DNA from: an uncultured Clostridia bacterium
GTDB lineage: Bacteria; Bacillota; Clostridia; Oscillospirales; JAAYOS01
Assembly: GCA_947593925.1 (NCBI GenBank)
Contig: CANQDU010000002.1
Span: forward strand, 62,001-126,000
Length of the DNA stretch: 64,000 bases
Direction of reading: 5' to 3'
Of the stretch, positions 1 to 8,967 are shown piece by piece. The translations under genes were made by a program, and so were the position numbers. How positions within the stretch are numbered: position 1 is the first letter of the stretch; each line of letters starts with the position of its first letter. The notes below the pieces were generated by a model. The model did no database searches. It saw nothing but the letters and a program-made list of their open reading frames with translations, and was not told the DNA's origin.

Positions 1-252
1 CGCACGAAGCTCGGCGCGCTCATGGTAAAGGACGGAATAGACGACCTCAAGAACATGATGGACTACAACTCCGTCGGCGGAGCGCCGCTGCTCGGCATAT
101 CGCGCCCGGTGTACAAGATACACGGCTCTGCGGGCGAGCAGGCGGTCACGAGCGCGATAGGCGGCGTGAAGAAGTACGTCGAGAGCGGCATCATAGAGGA
201 GATAGCGAAAAACATCGAATATATGCGTCTTGAGCCTGCCCCCGGAAAATAG
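1..252 (+). CDS. plsX: Phosphate acyltransferase PlsX, C-terminal end (partial)
   Basis: The frame is open from the window edge, so this is the 3' end of a gene that begins upstream. The peptide carries the PlsX C-terminal signature GGAPLLGISRPVYKIHGS and ends with the family's usual amphipathic helix. PlsX makes acyl-phosphate from acyl-ACP for phospholipid synthesis and acts at the membrane surface. The next gene is acyl carrier protein, the substrate carrier of the same pathway, and plsX-acpP-rnc is a standard Firmicutes order, which supports the call. The N-terminal three quarters are outside the window, so nothing can be said of its start or promoter. Confidence 0.93.
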   Translation, partial: RTKLGALMVKDGIDDLKNMMDYNSVGGAPLLGISRPVYKIHGSAGEQAVTSAIGGVKKYVESGIIEEIAKNIEYMRLEPAPGK

Positions 253-263
253 TTAAAAAGGGG

Positions 264-292
264 TTGACAATCGGGCAAAATATGAATATCAT
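264..292 (+). promoter_or_regulatory. Sigma-A promoter of acpP-rnc
   Basis: TTGACA at 264-269, a 17-bp spacer, and TATCAT at 287-292, between the plsX stop and the acpP ribosome site. acpP can therefore be transcribed apart from plsX. Read directly from the sequence; not tested. Confidence 0.7.
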
Positions 293-346
293 CATTTTAG
301 AGGAATGCGTTATGCCTTCCGAGAACGACCGGAGGAGGTGAACAGC

Positions 347-586
347 ATGGACATGGAGATATTTGAAAAGATAAGAGGGATAGTGGCGGAGCAGTTCGGC
401 GTAGACCCGGATGAGATCACCCCGGCCACCAGCTTTGAGGATAACTTGAGTGCCGACTCGCTTGACGTGGTAGAGCTCACAATGTCGCTTGAGGAGGAAT
501 TCGACCTCGGCGAGCTTGAGGACGAGGCACTGGAAAACCTTCGCACGGTCGGAGACGTCGTAAATCTGATCGCATCGAAGCAGTAA
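347..586 (+). CDS. acpP: Acyl carrier protein
   Basis: A 79-residue acidic protein of the usual ACP length. The phosphopantetheine site is in ADSLDVVEL (Ser38), followed by the acidic helix II. It carries growing acyl chains in fatty-acid synthesis and feeds PlsX. The start is set by the GGAGGAGGTG site at 331-340, seven bases before ATG 347; an in-frame ATG at 305 has no ribosome site and would add a non-ACP tail. Two small departures from typical ACPs are the residues NLS instead of LG before ADSLD, and a helix II end that reads [11 protein letters not shown]. It has its own promoter and is followed by rnc. Confidence 0.95.
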   Translation: MDMEIFEKIRGIVAEQFGVDPDEITPATSFEDNLSADSLDVVELTMSLEEEFDLGELEDEALENLRTVGDVVNLIASKQ

Positions 587-670
587 GCAAAACTGCCCTC
601 GCCAGCGGCGGGGGCAGCTTCATATTTGCGGAGACTGACTTTTAAGGCTGCATACGTGAAAGGGATCGCT

Positions 671-1354
671 TTGAACGGAAGTATTGAAAGCTACGAAAAG
701 ATAATAGGCTACGAATTTAAGGACAAGTCGCTCATAGAGACCGCGCTTACGCACAGCTCGTACACGAACGAGCACCACGGAGGCGGCGAGGACTATGAGC
801 GCCTTGAGTTCCTCGGGGACAGCATACTCGGCTTCTTTACGGCGGAGTATCTCTTCGGCGAGTGCCGCGACGCGGAGGGCGAGCTCACGCGCATGCGCGC
901 GGCGCTCGTCTGCGAGGAGAGCCTTGCTTCGGTGGCCGAGGAGCTTCGCATCGGGGAGCACCTGCGCATCGGCAGGGGCGAGGAGGCAAGCGGCGGAAGA
1001 CAGCGCCGCTCCGTCCGCGCCGACGTGGTGGAGGCGACTCTGTGCGCCATCTACCTCGACGGCGGCGAGGAGCCGGCGCGCGAATTCGTGCGCCGCTTTA
1101 TCCTGACGCCCGAGCGGGTGGCGGCGTCCTCGCGGACCGAGGACTACAAGACCGTGCTCCAGGAATACGTTCAGCGCGACCGCGCCTCGGTGCTCTGCTA
1201 CCGGCTCGTGGGAGAGTCCGGCCCGGATCACCGCAAGCGCTTCGAGTCGGAGGCGATAGTCAACGGCGAGGTCATGGGGCGCGGCGTCGGAAGCTCCAAG
1301 AAGAAGGCGGAGCAGGCGGCGGCGCAGGATGCGTGCAGGCGGCTGGGCATATGA
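671..1354 (+). CDS. rnc: Ribonuclease III
   Basis: About 227 residues, usual for bacterial RNase III, which cuts double-stranded RNA in rRNA maturation and mRNA turnover. The N-terminal catalytic domain has ERLEFLGDSILGF (metal ligands E and D), and the second acidic cluster is ADVVEATLCAIYLDGG. The C-terminal dsRNA-binding domain ends with GSSKKKAEQAAAQDA. The start was chosen as TTG 671 because AAAGGGA lies about seven bases upstream and the protein then begins directly before the catalytic domain; GTG 656 and TTG 626 are in-frame alternatives. The stop overlaps the ATG of the next gene (ATGA), so the two are translationally coupled. Confidence 0.93.
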   Translation: MNGSIESYEKIIGYEFKDKSLIETALTHSSYTNEHHGGGEDYERLEFLGDSILGFFTAEYLFGECRDAEGELTRMRAALVCEESLASVAEELRIGEHLRIGRGEEASGGRQRRSVRADVVEATLCAIYLDGGEEPAREFVRRFILTPERVAASSRTEDYKTVLQEYVQRDRASVLCYRLVGESGPDHRKRFESEAIVNGEVMGRGVGSSKKKAEQAAAQDACRRLGI

Positions 1355-2343
1355 GAGCGAGAAGGAGCATCATACCGGTGTTCGTGCCGCACCTCGGCTG
1401 CCCGAGGAACTGCGTCTTCTGTAACCAGCGCTCGATAGCGTCCCCGCACGAGCCGTCGGCGGAGGAAGTCGCGCGCGAGATAGAGTCCGCGCTCGGGCGC
1501 TCCGGGGACGGAGCGGAGCTCGCGTTCTACGGCGGAAGCTTTACCGCAATAGAGCGCGAGAAGCGGCTCGCGTACCTCGAGGCGGCGCGGCCGTTCCTTC
1601 GGGACGGGCGCCTCTCGTCGATTCGCGTGTCCACGCGCCCGGACGCGATAGACGCTGAAATCATGGACGAGCTGCACCGATACGGCGTGGAGACTGTCGA
1701 GCTCGGCGCACAGTCCACCGACGACCGCGTGCTCGAGCTCTCGGAGAGAGGGCACACCCGCGAGGACATCGCGCGCGCAAGCGAGTTGCTGAAGCGCGAG
1801 GGCTTCACGCTCGGCCTTCAGATGATGATAGGACTTCCCGGCGAGAAGCCGGACGGACATATCACGACCGCGCGCGACCTCGTGCGCTTCGGCGCGGACT
1901 TCGTGCGCGTCTACCCGACGGTCGTAGTAAAGAACACGGCGCTCGAGGACATGTGGCGCGCGGGACTGTATACCGCGCTCACGCCGGAACGGGCGGCGGA
2001 GCTCTCCGCCGACGTGCTCGAGATATTTGAGAAGGCGGGAGTGCCGGTCATACGCCTCGGGCTCAATCCCACCGAGGAGCTGTGCGGCGAGGTCGCCGCG
2101 GGCGCGTACCATCCGGCGCTCGGGGACATGGCGCGCGGCGTTCTCATGCGCCGCCGCGCGGAGCGGGTGCTCCCGCCGTACCGCCACGCGAAGGAGGCGG
2201 CGCTTTTCGTCGCGCGCGGAAGGACGTCCACCATGACGGGTCAGCACAGATGCAACTTAGAGCTTTTGGAGAAAGAATTTGACATAGGACGCCTCAAAGT
2301 CATCGAGCGGGACACTCTCGAGGGCTTTGAGGTGGTTATATGA
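1351..2343 (+). CDS. Elp3-like radical SAM protein
   Basis: A 330-residue protein with the radical SAM cluster motif GCPRNCVFCN (CxxxCxxC) near the N-terminus, followed by FYGGSFTAI and LQMMIGLPGE, which are typical of the Elp3/HemN-like branch. The iron-sulfur cluster should cleave S-adenosylmethionine. The acetyltransferase half of true Elp3 is absent, so this is a short Elp3-like protein; these are commonly found between rnc and smc in Clostridia. Its substrate is unknown, and tRNA or rRNA modification is the obvious guess. The start at 1351 overlaps the rnc stop by four bases. The same frame is open upstream through rnc, but that extension is out-of-frame rnc sequence. Confidence 0.85.
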   Translation: MRARRSIIPVFVPHLGCPRNCVFCNQRSIASPHEPSAEEVAREIESALGRSGDGAELAFYGGSFTAIEREKRLAYLEAARPFLRDGRLSSIRVSTRPDAIDAEIMDELHRYGVETVELGAQSTDDRVLELSERGHTREDIARASELLKREGFTLGLQMMIGLPGEKPDGHITTARDLVRFGADFVRVYPTVVVKNTALEDMWRAGLYTALTPERAAELSADVLEIFEKAGVPVIRLGLNPTEELCGEVAAGAYHPALGDMARGVLMRRRAERVLPPYRHAKEAALFVARGRTSTMTGQHRCNLELLEKEFDIGRLKVIERDTLEGFEVVI

Positions 2344-2394
2344 CAATATCCTGCCCGCGCGGCGGCGTCCGCCGGGAGAAATGAGGAGAAAAGA

Positions 2395-5300
2395 TTGTTC
2401 TTAAAATCACTTCAACTGCAGGGCTTCAAGTCCTTTCCGGACAGGACGGTGCTCGACTTCGACAGAGGGATGAGCGCCGTCGTCGGCCCGAACGGGAGCG
2501 GAAAGTCAAACATCGCGGACGCGGTGCGCTGGGTGCTCGGTGAACAGTCGAGCAAGACCCTGCGCGGCGCGAAGATGGAGGACGTGGTGTTCAAGGGCAC
2601 GGCGGAACGCGGCCCCGTGGGGTACGCAGAGGTGTCGCTCGTCCTTGACAACGGCGACGGGACGCTTCCCATAGAAGCGGGAGAGGTCATGGTGACCCGC
2701 CGCTACTTCCGCTCCGGCGAGAGCGAGTACTACATCAACCGCGAGCCGGTGCGCCTGAGGGACGTCCATGAGCTCTTCATGGACACCGGCCTCGGAAGAG
2801 ACGGATATTCGATAATAGGGCAAGGACGCATCGACGAGATACTTTCCACCCGCAGCACCGACCGCCGCGAGATATTCGAGGAGGCGGCGGGCATCTCCAA
2901 GTACAGGTACCGCAAGGAGGAGGCGGAGAGAAAGCTCGACGCCACCGAACAGAACCTCCTGCGGATAAACGACAAGATAGCCGAGCTTGAGCTTTCGGTG
3001 GGACCGATGCGCGAGCAGGCCGAGACCGCGAAGAAGTACCTCGTGCTCCGCGACGATCTGCGCGTCGCCGAGACCTCCGTATGGATGGCAACACTCGAAC
3101 GGCTGAGACAGTCGGCGCAGAAGTCGCGAAGCGACCTCGCGATAGCTACGGAGCAGCTTGAGCGCGAGCAGGCCGAGCTCGACAGTCTCTACGCGCGCGC
3201 GGAAGCGCTCGCGGAGAAGATGACAAAGGGCGACGTCGAGGCGGAGGCGGCGCGCGCCGCGCTCTCCGAATCAGAACAGCGGCTTTCGGCCGCGCGGAGC
3301 GAGGCGGAGCTTATCGAGGGACGCATAAAGAACCTCGAGGAGAACATCGAACGCACGACGGGCGAGCTTGAGGACGAGCGGACGCGCGAAAAGTCCCGCT
3401 CCGAGCAGATAGCCGACCGCGAGCGCCGCGCGAACGAGTGCGAGGAGGAGGTATCCCGGGCGGACGCGGAGATCTCCGAGCTCGAGCGGAAGATAAGCGA
3501 GATGCTTGCAAGCGAGGGAGAGATCGGCGGTAAGGCCGACGCGCTCGCGGCGAGAATAGCGGACGAGGATGCGGAGCTGTCACAGCTCCGCCTGGAGCTC
3601 GGCACGCTCGAGGCGGCGAATGCGGAGACCGAGCGCCGCCGGTCGGAGGCGGAGAGCGGCCTTGAGTCAAAGCAAGCGGAGCTTGCCGCCGCAGAGACCG
3701 AGCTTGCCGCAAAGAACGGGGAGCTCGAGGAGGAGCGCGGGCGTCTTGAAGAGCTTGCAAACGCTATCTCCGGCTACGCGATGCGCCTCGAGCGCCGCCG
3801 CGCAAAGCTCGACGGCCTCCGTGAGGAGAGCACGAAGATGAGAATGAGCCTCGCGGCGGCGGACGACCGCATAAAGCTCCTTACCGACATGGAACGCGAG
3901 AACGAGGGAGCGCCCCGCGCGGTGAAGATGGTCCTCTCGGAGGCGGAGCGCGGCGGACTTCACGGCATACACGGTCAGCTCGCGCGGCTGATAAGCGCGG
4001 ACGATCGGAGCGCCCTCGCCATAGAGACGGCGCTTGGGGCGGCGCTGCAGAACGTCGTCGTCTCCACCGAGGAGGACGCGAAGGAGGCCATAGCCTACCT
4101 CAAGCGCCGCGACGGGGGACGCGCCACCTTCCTGCCTGTCTCCGCGATACGCGCGCGGGACTTCGGGGAGAACGTCGCCGGAGAGAAGGGCTTCATCGGC
4201 GTTGCAAGCGAGCTTGTCACATGCGACGCGAAGTACCGCGACATAGTCTCGAACCTCCTCTCGCGCACAGTCGTCGTAGACAACATGGATAACGCCATAG
4301 CGATGGCGCGGCGGCACTCGCAGCGCTTCCGCATAGTCACCTCCGACGGACAGATAATCAACGCCGGCGGCTCGATGACCGGCGGCTCCGCCGGGCGCGG
4401 GACGGGCGTGTTGAGCAGGGCGAACGAAATATCGCGCCTCGGGACGGAGCGCGAAAAACTCGCGCAGAAGCTCTCTGAGCAGGAAAAGACCGTGCGGGAA
4501 GCGGAGCGCGAGGTCACGGCGGCGGAGTATGAGAACAGCGTCGCCGAGGACGAGCGCCGCGAGGCGTCCGAGGCGGCAATACGCCTCGAGGGCGAGCTGC
4601 ACACTATTGAGGCGCGGCTCGAGTCCGCACGGGAAGCCGCCGCGTCGCTAGAGAGCGAGGCGGCGTCCGCCGAGGAGCGCCTGAAGGAGAACGCGGAGCG
4701 CGCGGCGGAGCTTTCGGAGGAAATATCGCGGCACGGGTCCGCGCGGAACGCGGCCTCCTCCGAGCTTGACAGGCTGAAGGAGGGGAGCGGCGAGCTGACG
4801 GAACAGCGCGGCAGCTTCTCCGAGAAGATGGCGGAGCTCCGCGAGAAGCGGAGCGCGGCGGCGGCGGAGCTCGAGTCGCTTCGCGGGAGCATAGAGGACT
4901 TCCGGAAGATGGGCGAGCAGTACGCTTCCGACACGCTGCGCCGCGAGGAGCAGATAGAGCAGTACCGCAAGGAAAAGGACGGGCTTATGAACTCCGCCGG
5001 GGAGAAACGCGGAGAGATAGCGGAGCTCGAGCGCGAGCGGGACGGGAAGAACGCCGCGGTCGAGGCGCTTCGCCGCGAGCGTATGGCGACCGACGCGGAG
5101 CGCTCCGCGGTAGACCGCGACGTGCAGGAGCGGAACCGCGCGGTGGTGAGCCTCACAAACGAGCGCGCGCGCCTCGAACAGCGCACCGGCGAGGCGGACA
5201 TGCAGGAAAAGCAGATCCTCGACCGTATGTGGGAGAGCTACGAGCTGACGCCGCTCACGGCGGCGGAGGTCGCAAAGCCGGTAGAGAACTTACAGAGCGA

Positions 5301-5967
5301 GCAGCGCCGCGCGTCCTCGCTGCGCCGGGAGATGACGGCTCTGGGACCGGTAAACATCGGCGCGATAGACGAGTGGGCGCGCCTCAGCGAACGGTACGAA
5401 TATCTCACGAGCCAGCGCGACGACGTGACGGGCTCCGCAGACGAGCTGAAGAAGATAATCGCGGAGATAACGGGCGAGATGAAGGAGATATTCACCCGCG
5501 AATTTGAGCGCATAAACGAGAAGTTCGGAGAGACGTTTGCGGAGCTCTTCGGAGGCGGAAAGGCTTCCGTCCGCCTTGAGGACGAGAGCGACGTGCTCGG
5601 AAGCGGCATAGCCATAGACGTCCGACTCCCCGGCAAGACGACGCTCGCGATAGGCTCGCTCTCCGGCGGCGAGAAGGCGTTTGTCGCGACGGCGCTGTAC
5701 TTTGCAATACTTAAAGTGCGCCCTACGCCGTTCTGCATAGTCGATGAGGTGGACACCGCCCTCGACGAGCGGAACGTACTGCGCGCGGCGGCGTACATGA
5801 AGCGTCTCTGCGAGTCAACGCAGTTCATAGCGATAACGCACAAGCGCGGCACGATGGAGGCCTGCGACGCGCTCTACGGAGTGACGATGCAGTCTCCGGG
5901 CGTATCGAAGATACTGCCGCTCAGCATAAGCGAGGTCGAGCGCGAGCTCGGCATGGAGCTGAAATAA
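2395..5967 (+). CDS. smc: Chromosome segregation ATPase SMC
   Basis: A 1190-residue protein, the normal SMC length. The N-terminal head has Walker A GPNGSGKSN at residues 31-39. Two long Glu/Ala/Arg-rich coiled coils flank a hinge around residues 505-670, where GGSMTGGSAGRGTG marks the hinge end. The C-terminal head has the signature LSGGEKAFVATAL and Walker B FCIVDEVDTALDERN. SMC with ScpAB extrudes DNA loops and aligns sister chromosomes. The start is TTG 2395 behind GAGGAGAA, giving MFLKSLQLQGFKSF, the canonical beginning. It sits 51 bases after the radical SAM gene and 15 bases before ftsY, in the common smc-ftsY pair. Confidence 0.97.
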   Translation: MFLKSLQLQGFKSFPDRTVLDFDRGMSAVVGPNGSGKSNIADAVRWVLGEQSSKTLRGAKMEDVVFKGTAERGPVGYAEVSLVLDNGDGTLPIEAGEVMVTRRYFRSGESEYYINREPVRLRDVHELFMDTGLGRDGYSIIGQGRIDEILSTRSTDRREIFEEAAGISKYRYRKEEAERKLDATEQNLLRINDKIAELELSVGPMREQAETAKKYLVLRDDLRVAETSVWMATLERLRQSAQKSRSDLAIATEQLEREQAELDSLYARAEALAEKMTKGDVEAEAARAALSESEQRLSAARSEAELIEGRIKNLEENIERTTGELEDERTREKSRSEQIADRERRANECEEEVSRADAEISELERKISEMLASEGEIGGKADALAARIADEDAELSQLRLELGTLEAANAETERRRSEAESGLESKQAELAAAETELAAKNGELEEERGRLEELANAISGYAMRLERRRAKLDGLREESTKMRMSLAAADDRIKLLTDMERENEGAPRAVKMVLSEAERGGLHGIHGQLARLISADDRSALAIETALGAALQNVVVSTEEDAKEAIAYLKRRDGGRATFLPVSAIRARDFGENVAGEKGFIGVASELVTCDAKYRDIVSNLLSRTVVVDNMDNAIAMARRHSQRFRIVTSDGQIINAGGSMTGGSAGRGTGVLSRANEISRLGTEREKLAQKLSEQEKTVREAEREVTAAEYENSVAEDERREASEAAIRLEGELHTIEARLESAREAAASLESEAASAEERLKENAERAAELSEEISRHGSARNAASSELDRLKEGSGELTEQRGSFSEKMAELREKRSAAAAELESLRGSIEDFRKMGEQYASDTLRREEQIEQYRKEKDGLMNSAGEKRGEIAELERERDGKNAAVEALRRERMATDAERSAVDRDVQERNRAVVSLTNERARLEQRTGEADMQEKQILDRMWESYELTPLTAAEVAKPVENLQSEQRRASSLRREMTALGPVNIGAIDEWARLSERYEYLTSQRDDVTGSADELKKIIAEITGEMKEIFTREFERINEKFGETFAELFGGGKASVRLEDESDVLGSGIAIDVRLPGKTTLAIGSLSGGEKAFVATALYFAILKVRPTPFCIVDEVDTALDERNVLRAAAYMKRLCESTQFIAITHKRGTMEACDALYGVTMQSPGVSKILPLSISEVERELGMELK

Positions 5968-5982
5968 TACGGAGGTAGAACG

Positions 5983-6888
5983 ATGGGATTTTTTGACAAG
6001 ATACGCAAGGGACTCACAAAGACGAAGGAGGGCGCGGGCGGAAGGCTCCGCGGCATCTTCGGCGGCTACACAAAGGCGGGCGAGGAGTTCTTCGAGGAGC
6101 TCGAGGAGACACTTATCCTCGCGGACGTCGGCGCGCCGGTGGCGATGAAGGCGACCGACGAGCTCCGCGAGCGCGCCAAGCGGGACAGGCTCGACTCGGC
6201 GGAGGAGCTCCGCGCGGAGTTTGAAAACATAGTCCTCGAGATACTCGAGAGCGGAAAGAGCGAGCCGAAAACCGGCTATCCCACCGTGATACTTGTCATA
6301 GGCGTGAACGGCGTGGGCAAGACCACGACGATAGGGAAGCTCGCCGCGCAGTACGTCGCGGAGGGGAAGAAGGTTCTGCTCTGCGCGGCGGACACCTTCC
6401 GCGCGGCGGCGGCGGACCAGCTCGAAATATGGGCGGAGCGCGCGGGATGCGGCATCGTCCGCCAGTCGGAGGGCTCCGACCCGGCGGCGGTCGTGTTCGA
6501 CGCATGCGCCGCGGCGAAGGCGCGCGGCGTGGACGTGCTTATTTGCGACACGGCGGGACGCCTCCAGAACAAGCAGAACCTCATGAACGAGCTGACAAAG
6601 ATAAGCAAGGTCCTCGAGCGCGAAATGCCCGGCGCGGCGCGCGAGACCTACCTTGTCATCGACGCGACGACCGGCCAGAACGGCCTCGAGCAGGCAAAGC
6701 AGTTCGACGCGGCCGCAGAGCTCACCGGCCTCGTCCTCACGAAGCTTGACGGCACCGCCAAGGGCGGCATAGTCATAGCCATAGCGGACGCGATGAAGGT
6801 CCCGGTGCGCTACATCGGCGTCGGCGAGCAGGTGGACGACCTCATGCCCTTCGACGCGAAGGGATTTGTGGACGCGCTTTTCGAGTAA
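5983..6888 (+). CDS. ftsY: Signal recognition particle receptor FtsY
   Basis: A 301-residue SRP GTPase that docks SRP-bound ribosomes at the membrane. The N-terminal A domain is short, about 20 residues, followed by the four-helix N domain and the G domain. G1 is GVNGVGKTT at residues 107-115, the insertion box contains DTFRAAAADQL, G3 is DTAGR and G4 is TKLDG. The start ATG 5983 has CGGAGGT upstream. It lies 15 bases after smc and four bases before rdgB, so these genes are likely one transcript. The short acidic region is usual for Firmicutes. Confidence 0.97.
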   Translation: MGFFDKIRKGLTKTKEGAGGRLRGIFGGYTKAGEEFFEELEETLILADVGAPVAMKATDELRERAKRDRLDSAEELRAEFENIVLEILESGKSEPKTGYPTVILVIGVNGVGKTTTIGKLAAQYVAEGKKVLLCAADTFRAAAADQLEIWAERAGCGIVRQSEGSDPAAVVFDACAAAKARGVDVLICDTAGRLQNKQNLMNELTKISKVLEREMPGAARETYLVIDATTGQNGLEQAKQFDAAAELTGLVLTKLDGTAKGGIVIAIADAMKVPVRYIGVGEQVDDLMPFDAKGFVDALFE

Positions 6889-6892
6889 GAAT

Positions 6893-7489
6893 ATGAAGCT
6901 GATACTTGCGACAAGAAACGCGCACAAGACCGCCGAGATGCGCGAGATACTTGCTCCGTGGGAGGTACTGAGCCTCGCGGACATAGGCTTTGAGGGCGAG
7001 ATAACGGAGGACGGCGCGACCTTCGAGGAAAACGCCATGATAAAGGCGCGGGCGGCGGCTTCCGCCGCGCCGGGATGCGTCGCTTTCGCGGACGACAGCG
7101 GCATCGCGGTCGATGCGCTCGGCGGAGCGCCGGGTATCTTCTCCGCGCGCTACGGCGGAGACCTCTGCAAAAGCGACCGCGAGCGGACCGAGCTGCTGCT
7201 CCGCAGCATGCGCGGCGAAACGGACCGCGCGGCGAAGTTCGTGTGCTGTATAGCCTGCGTCCTTCCGAACGGAGAGAGCTTCACCGTGCGCGGAGAGTGT
7301 CCCGGAACGCTCGCGGAGGAGTACCGGGGGGAAGGCGGCTTCGGCTACGACCCGATATTCGTCCCGGAGGGATCCACTAGGACGATGGGGGAAATATCCC
7401 CGGAGGAAAAGAACGTGATCTCACACCGCGCCCGAGCGCTCGCGCTCTTCCGTGAGGAGCTTGAGCACAGGGCGGAAAGGAGCAGATAA
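6893..7489 (+). CDS. rdgB: XTP/dITP diphosphatase (non-canonical purine NTP pyrophosphatase)
   Basis: A 198-residue Ham1/RdgB protein that hydrolyses dITP, XTP and ITP to keep deaminated purines out of nucleic acids. The N-terminus MKLILATRNAHKTAEM, the central FADDSGIAVDALGGAPG and the C-terminal GGFGYDPIF followed by SHRARAL are the family's substrate-binding motifs. ATG 6893 was preferred to an in-frame GTG at 6866 because the latter lies inside ftsY and adds residues before the conserved beta-strand. The stop overlaps the start of the next gene by one base (TAATG), indicating translational coupling. Confidence 0.95.
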   Translation: MKLILATRNAHKTAEMREILAPWEVLSLADIGFEGEITEDGATFEENAMIKARAAASAAPGCVAFADDSGIAVDALGGAPGIFSARYGGDLCKSDRERTELLLRSMRGETDRAAKFVCCIACVLPNGESFTVRGECPGTLAEEYRGEGGFGYDPIFVPEGSTRTMGEISPEEKNVISHRARALALFREELEHRAERSR

Positions 7490-7770
7490 TGCTGACGGGA
7501 AAGGACAGGGCGCGTCTCCGCGCCATGGCAAACGGAATAGACACGATAGGGCAGGTCGGCAAGGACGGCATAAACGAGAACCTCGCCGCGCAGATGCGGG
7601 ACGCGCTCGCGGCGCGGCAGCTCGTGAAGTACCGCGTGCTCGAGAACTGCCCGCTCTCCGCGCGCGAGGCAGCGCGGGAGCTGGCGGATATAACCGGCGC
7701 GGAGATAGTGCAGGTCATAGGCTACCGCTTCGTGCTCTACCTCGCGGACAAAGAAAACCCTCTTATCTGA
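7489..7770 (+). CDS. yhbY: CRS1/YhbY-domain RNA-binding protein
   Basis: A 93-residue single-domain CRM/YhbY protein. It starts MLTGKDRARLRAMAN, has the GQVGKDGINENL segment where the GxxG-type loop binds RNA, and closes with GAEIVQVIGYRFVLY. The family associates with pre-50S ribosomal particles. It overlaps rdgB by one base and is 12 bases before nadD, the same rdgB-yhbY-nadD-yqeK run found in many Firmicutes. Confidence 0.92.
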   Translation: MLTGKDRARLRAMANGIDTIGQVGKDGINENLAAQMRDALAARQLVKYRVLENCPLSAREAARELADITGAEIVQVIGYRFVLYLADKENPLI

Positions 7771-7782
7771 CGGGAGCGCAAG

Positions 7783-8400
7783 ATGGCTGAAAATAAGGAA
7801 ATGCGGATAGGAATATACGGCGGGACGTTTGACCCGCCGCACTACGGCCACGTCGTCGCGGCGGCGGAGGCGATGAGAAAGCTTTCGCTTGACAGGCTTT
7901 TCGTAGTCCCCGCGAAGACGCCGCCACACAAGTCCGTAGAGGGACACAGCTCCGCCGAGGACCGCTTCGCGATGGCGGAGATAGCCTTTCGGAAGATACC
8001 CGGCGCGGTCGTGAGCGACATAGAGCTTCAGCGCGAAGGGCCGAGCTACACCGCCGACACGCTCGAGGAGCTTTCGCGCCGGTACCCGGACGCGCGCTTC
8101 TTTCTGCTCATGGGGGCGGACATGTTCCTCTCGCTTCAGAGCTGGCGGCGCTCGGAGGAGATACTTTCGGAGTGTACGCCGGTGGCGTTCGCGCGCGACG
8201 AGGGACAGTACGACGAGCTCGTGCGCCACGCCGGATTTCTCATGGAGCGCTATGGAGCGCACTGTGAGGTGATAGAGAACCACGCGCTTCCCGCGTCGTC
8301 AAGCGAGATACGGGAAGCGCTTCGCAGGGGGGAGAAGAGTGAGTTCCTTCAGGACGGAGTCCTTGAATATATCGGAAGACGGCGCCTTTACGGAGATTAG
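7783..8400 (+). CDS. nadD: Nicotinate-nucleotide adenylyltransferase
   Basis: A 205-residue nucleotidyltransferase that joins nicotinate mononucleotide and ATP to form deamido-NAD in NAD synthesis. GIYGGTFDPPHYGH is the conserved phosphate-binding loop with its HxGH-type histidine, LLMGADMF is the central strand, and ASSSEIREAL is the ISSTxIR-type C-terminal motif. The start at ATG 7783 has a GGGAGC site. The last 62 bases overlap the yqeK reading frame, an unusually long but commonly seen coupling of nadD with yqeK. Confidence 0.95.
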   Translation: MAENKEMRIGIYGGTFDPPHYGHVVAAAEAMRKLSLDRLFVVPAKTPPHKSVEGHSSAEDRFAMAEIAFRKIPGAVVSDIELQREGPSYTADTLEELSRRYPDARFFLLMGADMFLSLQSWRRSEEILSECTPVAFARDEGQYDELVRHAGFLMERYGAHCEVIENHALPASSSEIREALRRGEKSEFLQDGVLEYIGRRRLYGD

Positions 8401-8965
8401 CGCGGAGTTTTGCGAACGCGCGCTCGCGCTCGTGAAAGAGAAGCGGCGCGCGCACGTCCTCGGATGCGCGGAGTGCGCGAGGACGCTCGCCCGCGCCTTC
8501 GGCGCGGACGAGACTGCCGCCGTGCGCGCGGCACTGCTGCACGACTGCACAAAGCGCCTCAGCGACGATGAGCAGTTGAAATTGTGCGGAGAGTATGGTA
8601 TAATACTGACTCAGGCGGATCTCGAAAGTCCGCAGGTGATACATGCGATAACCGGCGCGGAGGTCGCGCGGCGCGAGTTCGGACTTAGCGAGGAGGAGTG
8701 CGGAGCTATCCGCTTCCACACCACCGGCCGCGCGGACATGACCCCGCTCGAAAAGACGGTCTACCTTGCCGACGTCATAGAGCCGACCCGGAGCTACGAC
8801 AACGTCAAGCACCTCCGAAAGCTCGCGGCAAGGGACGCGGAGAAGGCTCTGCTCGAGGCGGCGGCAAGCACCATGGCTCTGCTCGTCAAAGAGAAGCGGC
8901 CGGTGCACCCGCTCACCGTCGAGATGTATAATTTCCTTTTGAACCCTCAGAGAAAGGCACAGTGA
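8339..8965 (+). CDS. yqeK: HD-domain hydrolase YqeK (diadenosine tetraphosphate hydrolase)
   Basis: A 208-residue HD-domain protein. The metal-binding histidines appear in RRAHVLGCA, LLHDCTK (the HD pair) and IRFHTTG. Characterised YqeK proteins hydrolyse Ap4A symmetrically to ADP. The start is GTG 8339, with the GGGGGGAGAA run just upstream, which places the beginning 62 bases inside nadD. Compared with shorter family members the N-terminus has about 35 extra residues before the HD core, so a start further in cannot be excluded. Its stop overlaps the region of the LCP gene start. Confidence 0.9.
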   Translation: MSSFRTESLNISEDGAFTEISAEFCERALALVKEKRRAHVLGCAECARTLARAFGADETAAVRAALLHDCTKRLSDDEQLKLCGEYGIILTQADLESPQVIHAITGAEVARREFGLSEEECGAIRFHTTGRADMTPLEKTVYLADVIEPTRSYDNVKHLRKLAARDAEKALLEAAASTMALLVKEKRPVHPLTVEMYNFLLNPQRKAQ

Positions 8966-8967
8966 CA

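Noticed and set aside
862-1350. Upstream extension of the radical SAM frame through rnc
   Set aside because: The residues are Arg/Gly-rich out-of-frame rnc sequence; the ATG at 1351 gives the family's N-terminus and ATGA coupling.
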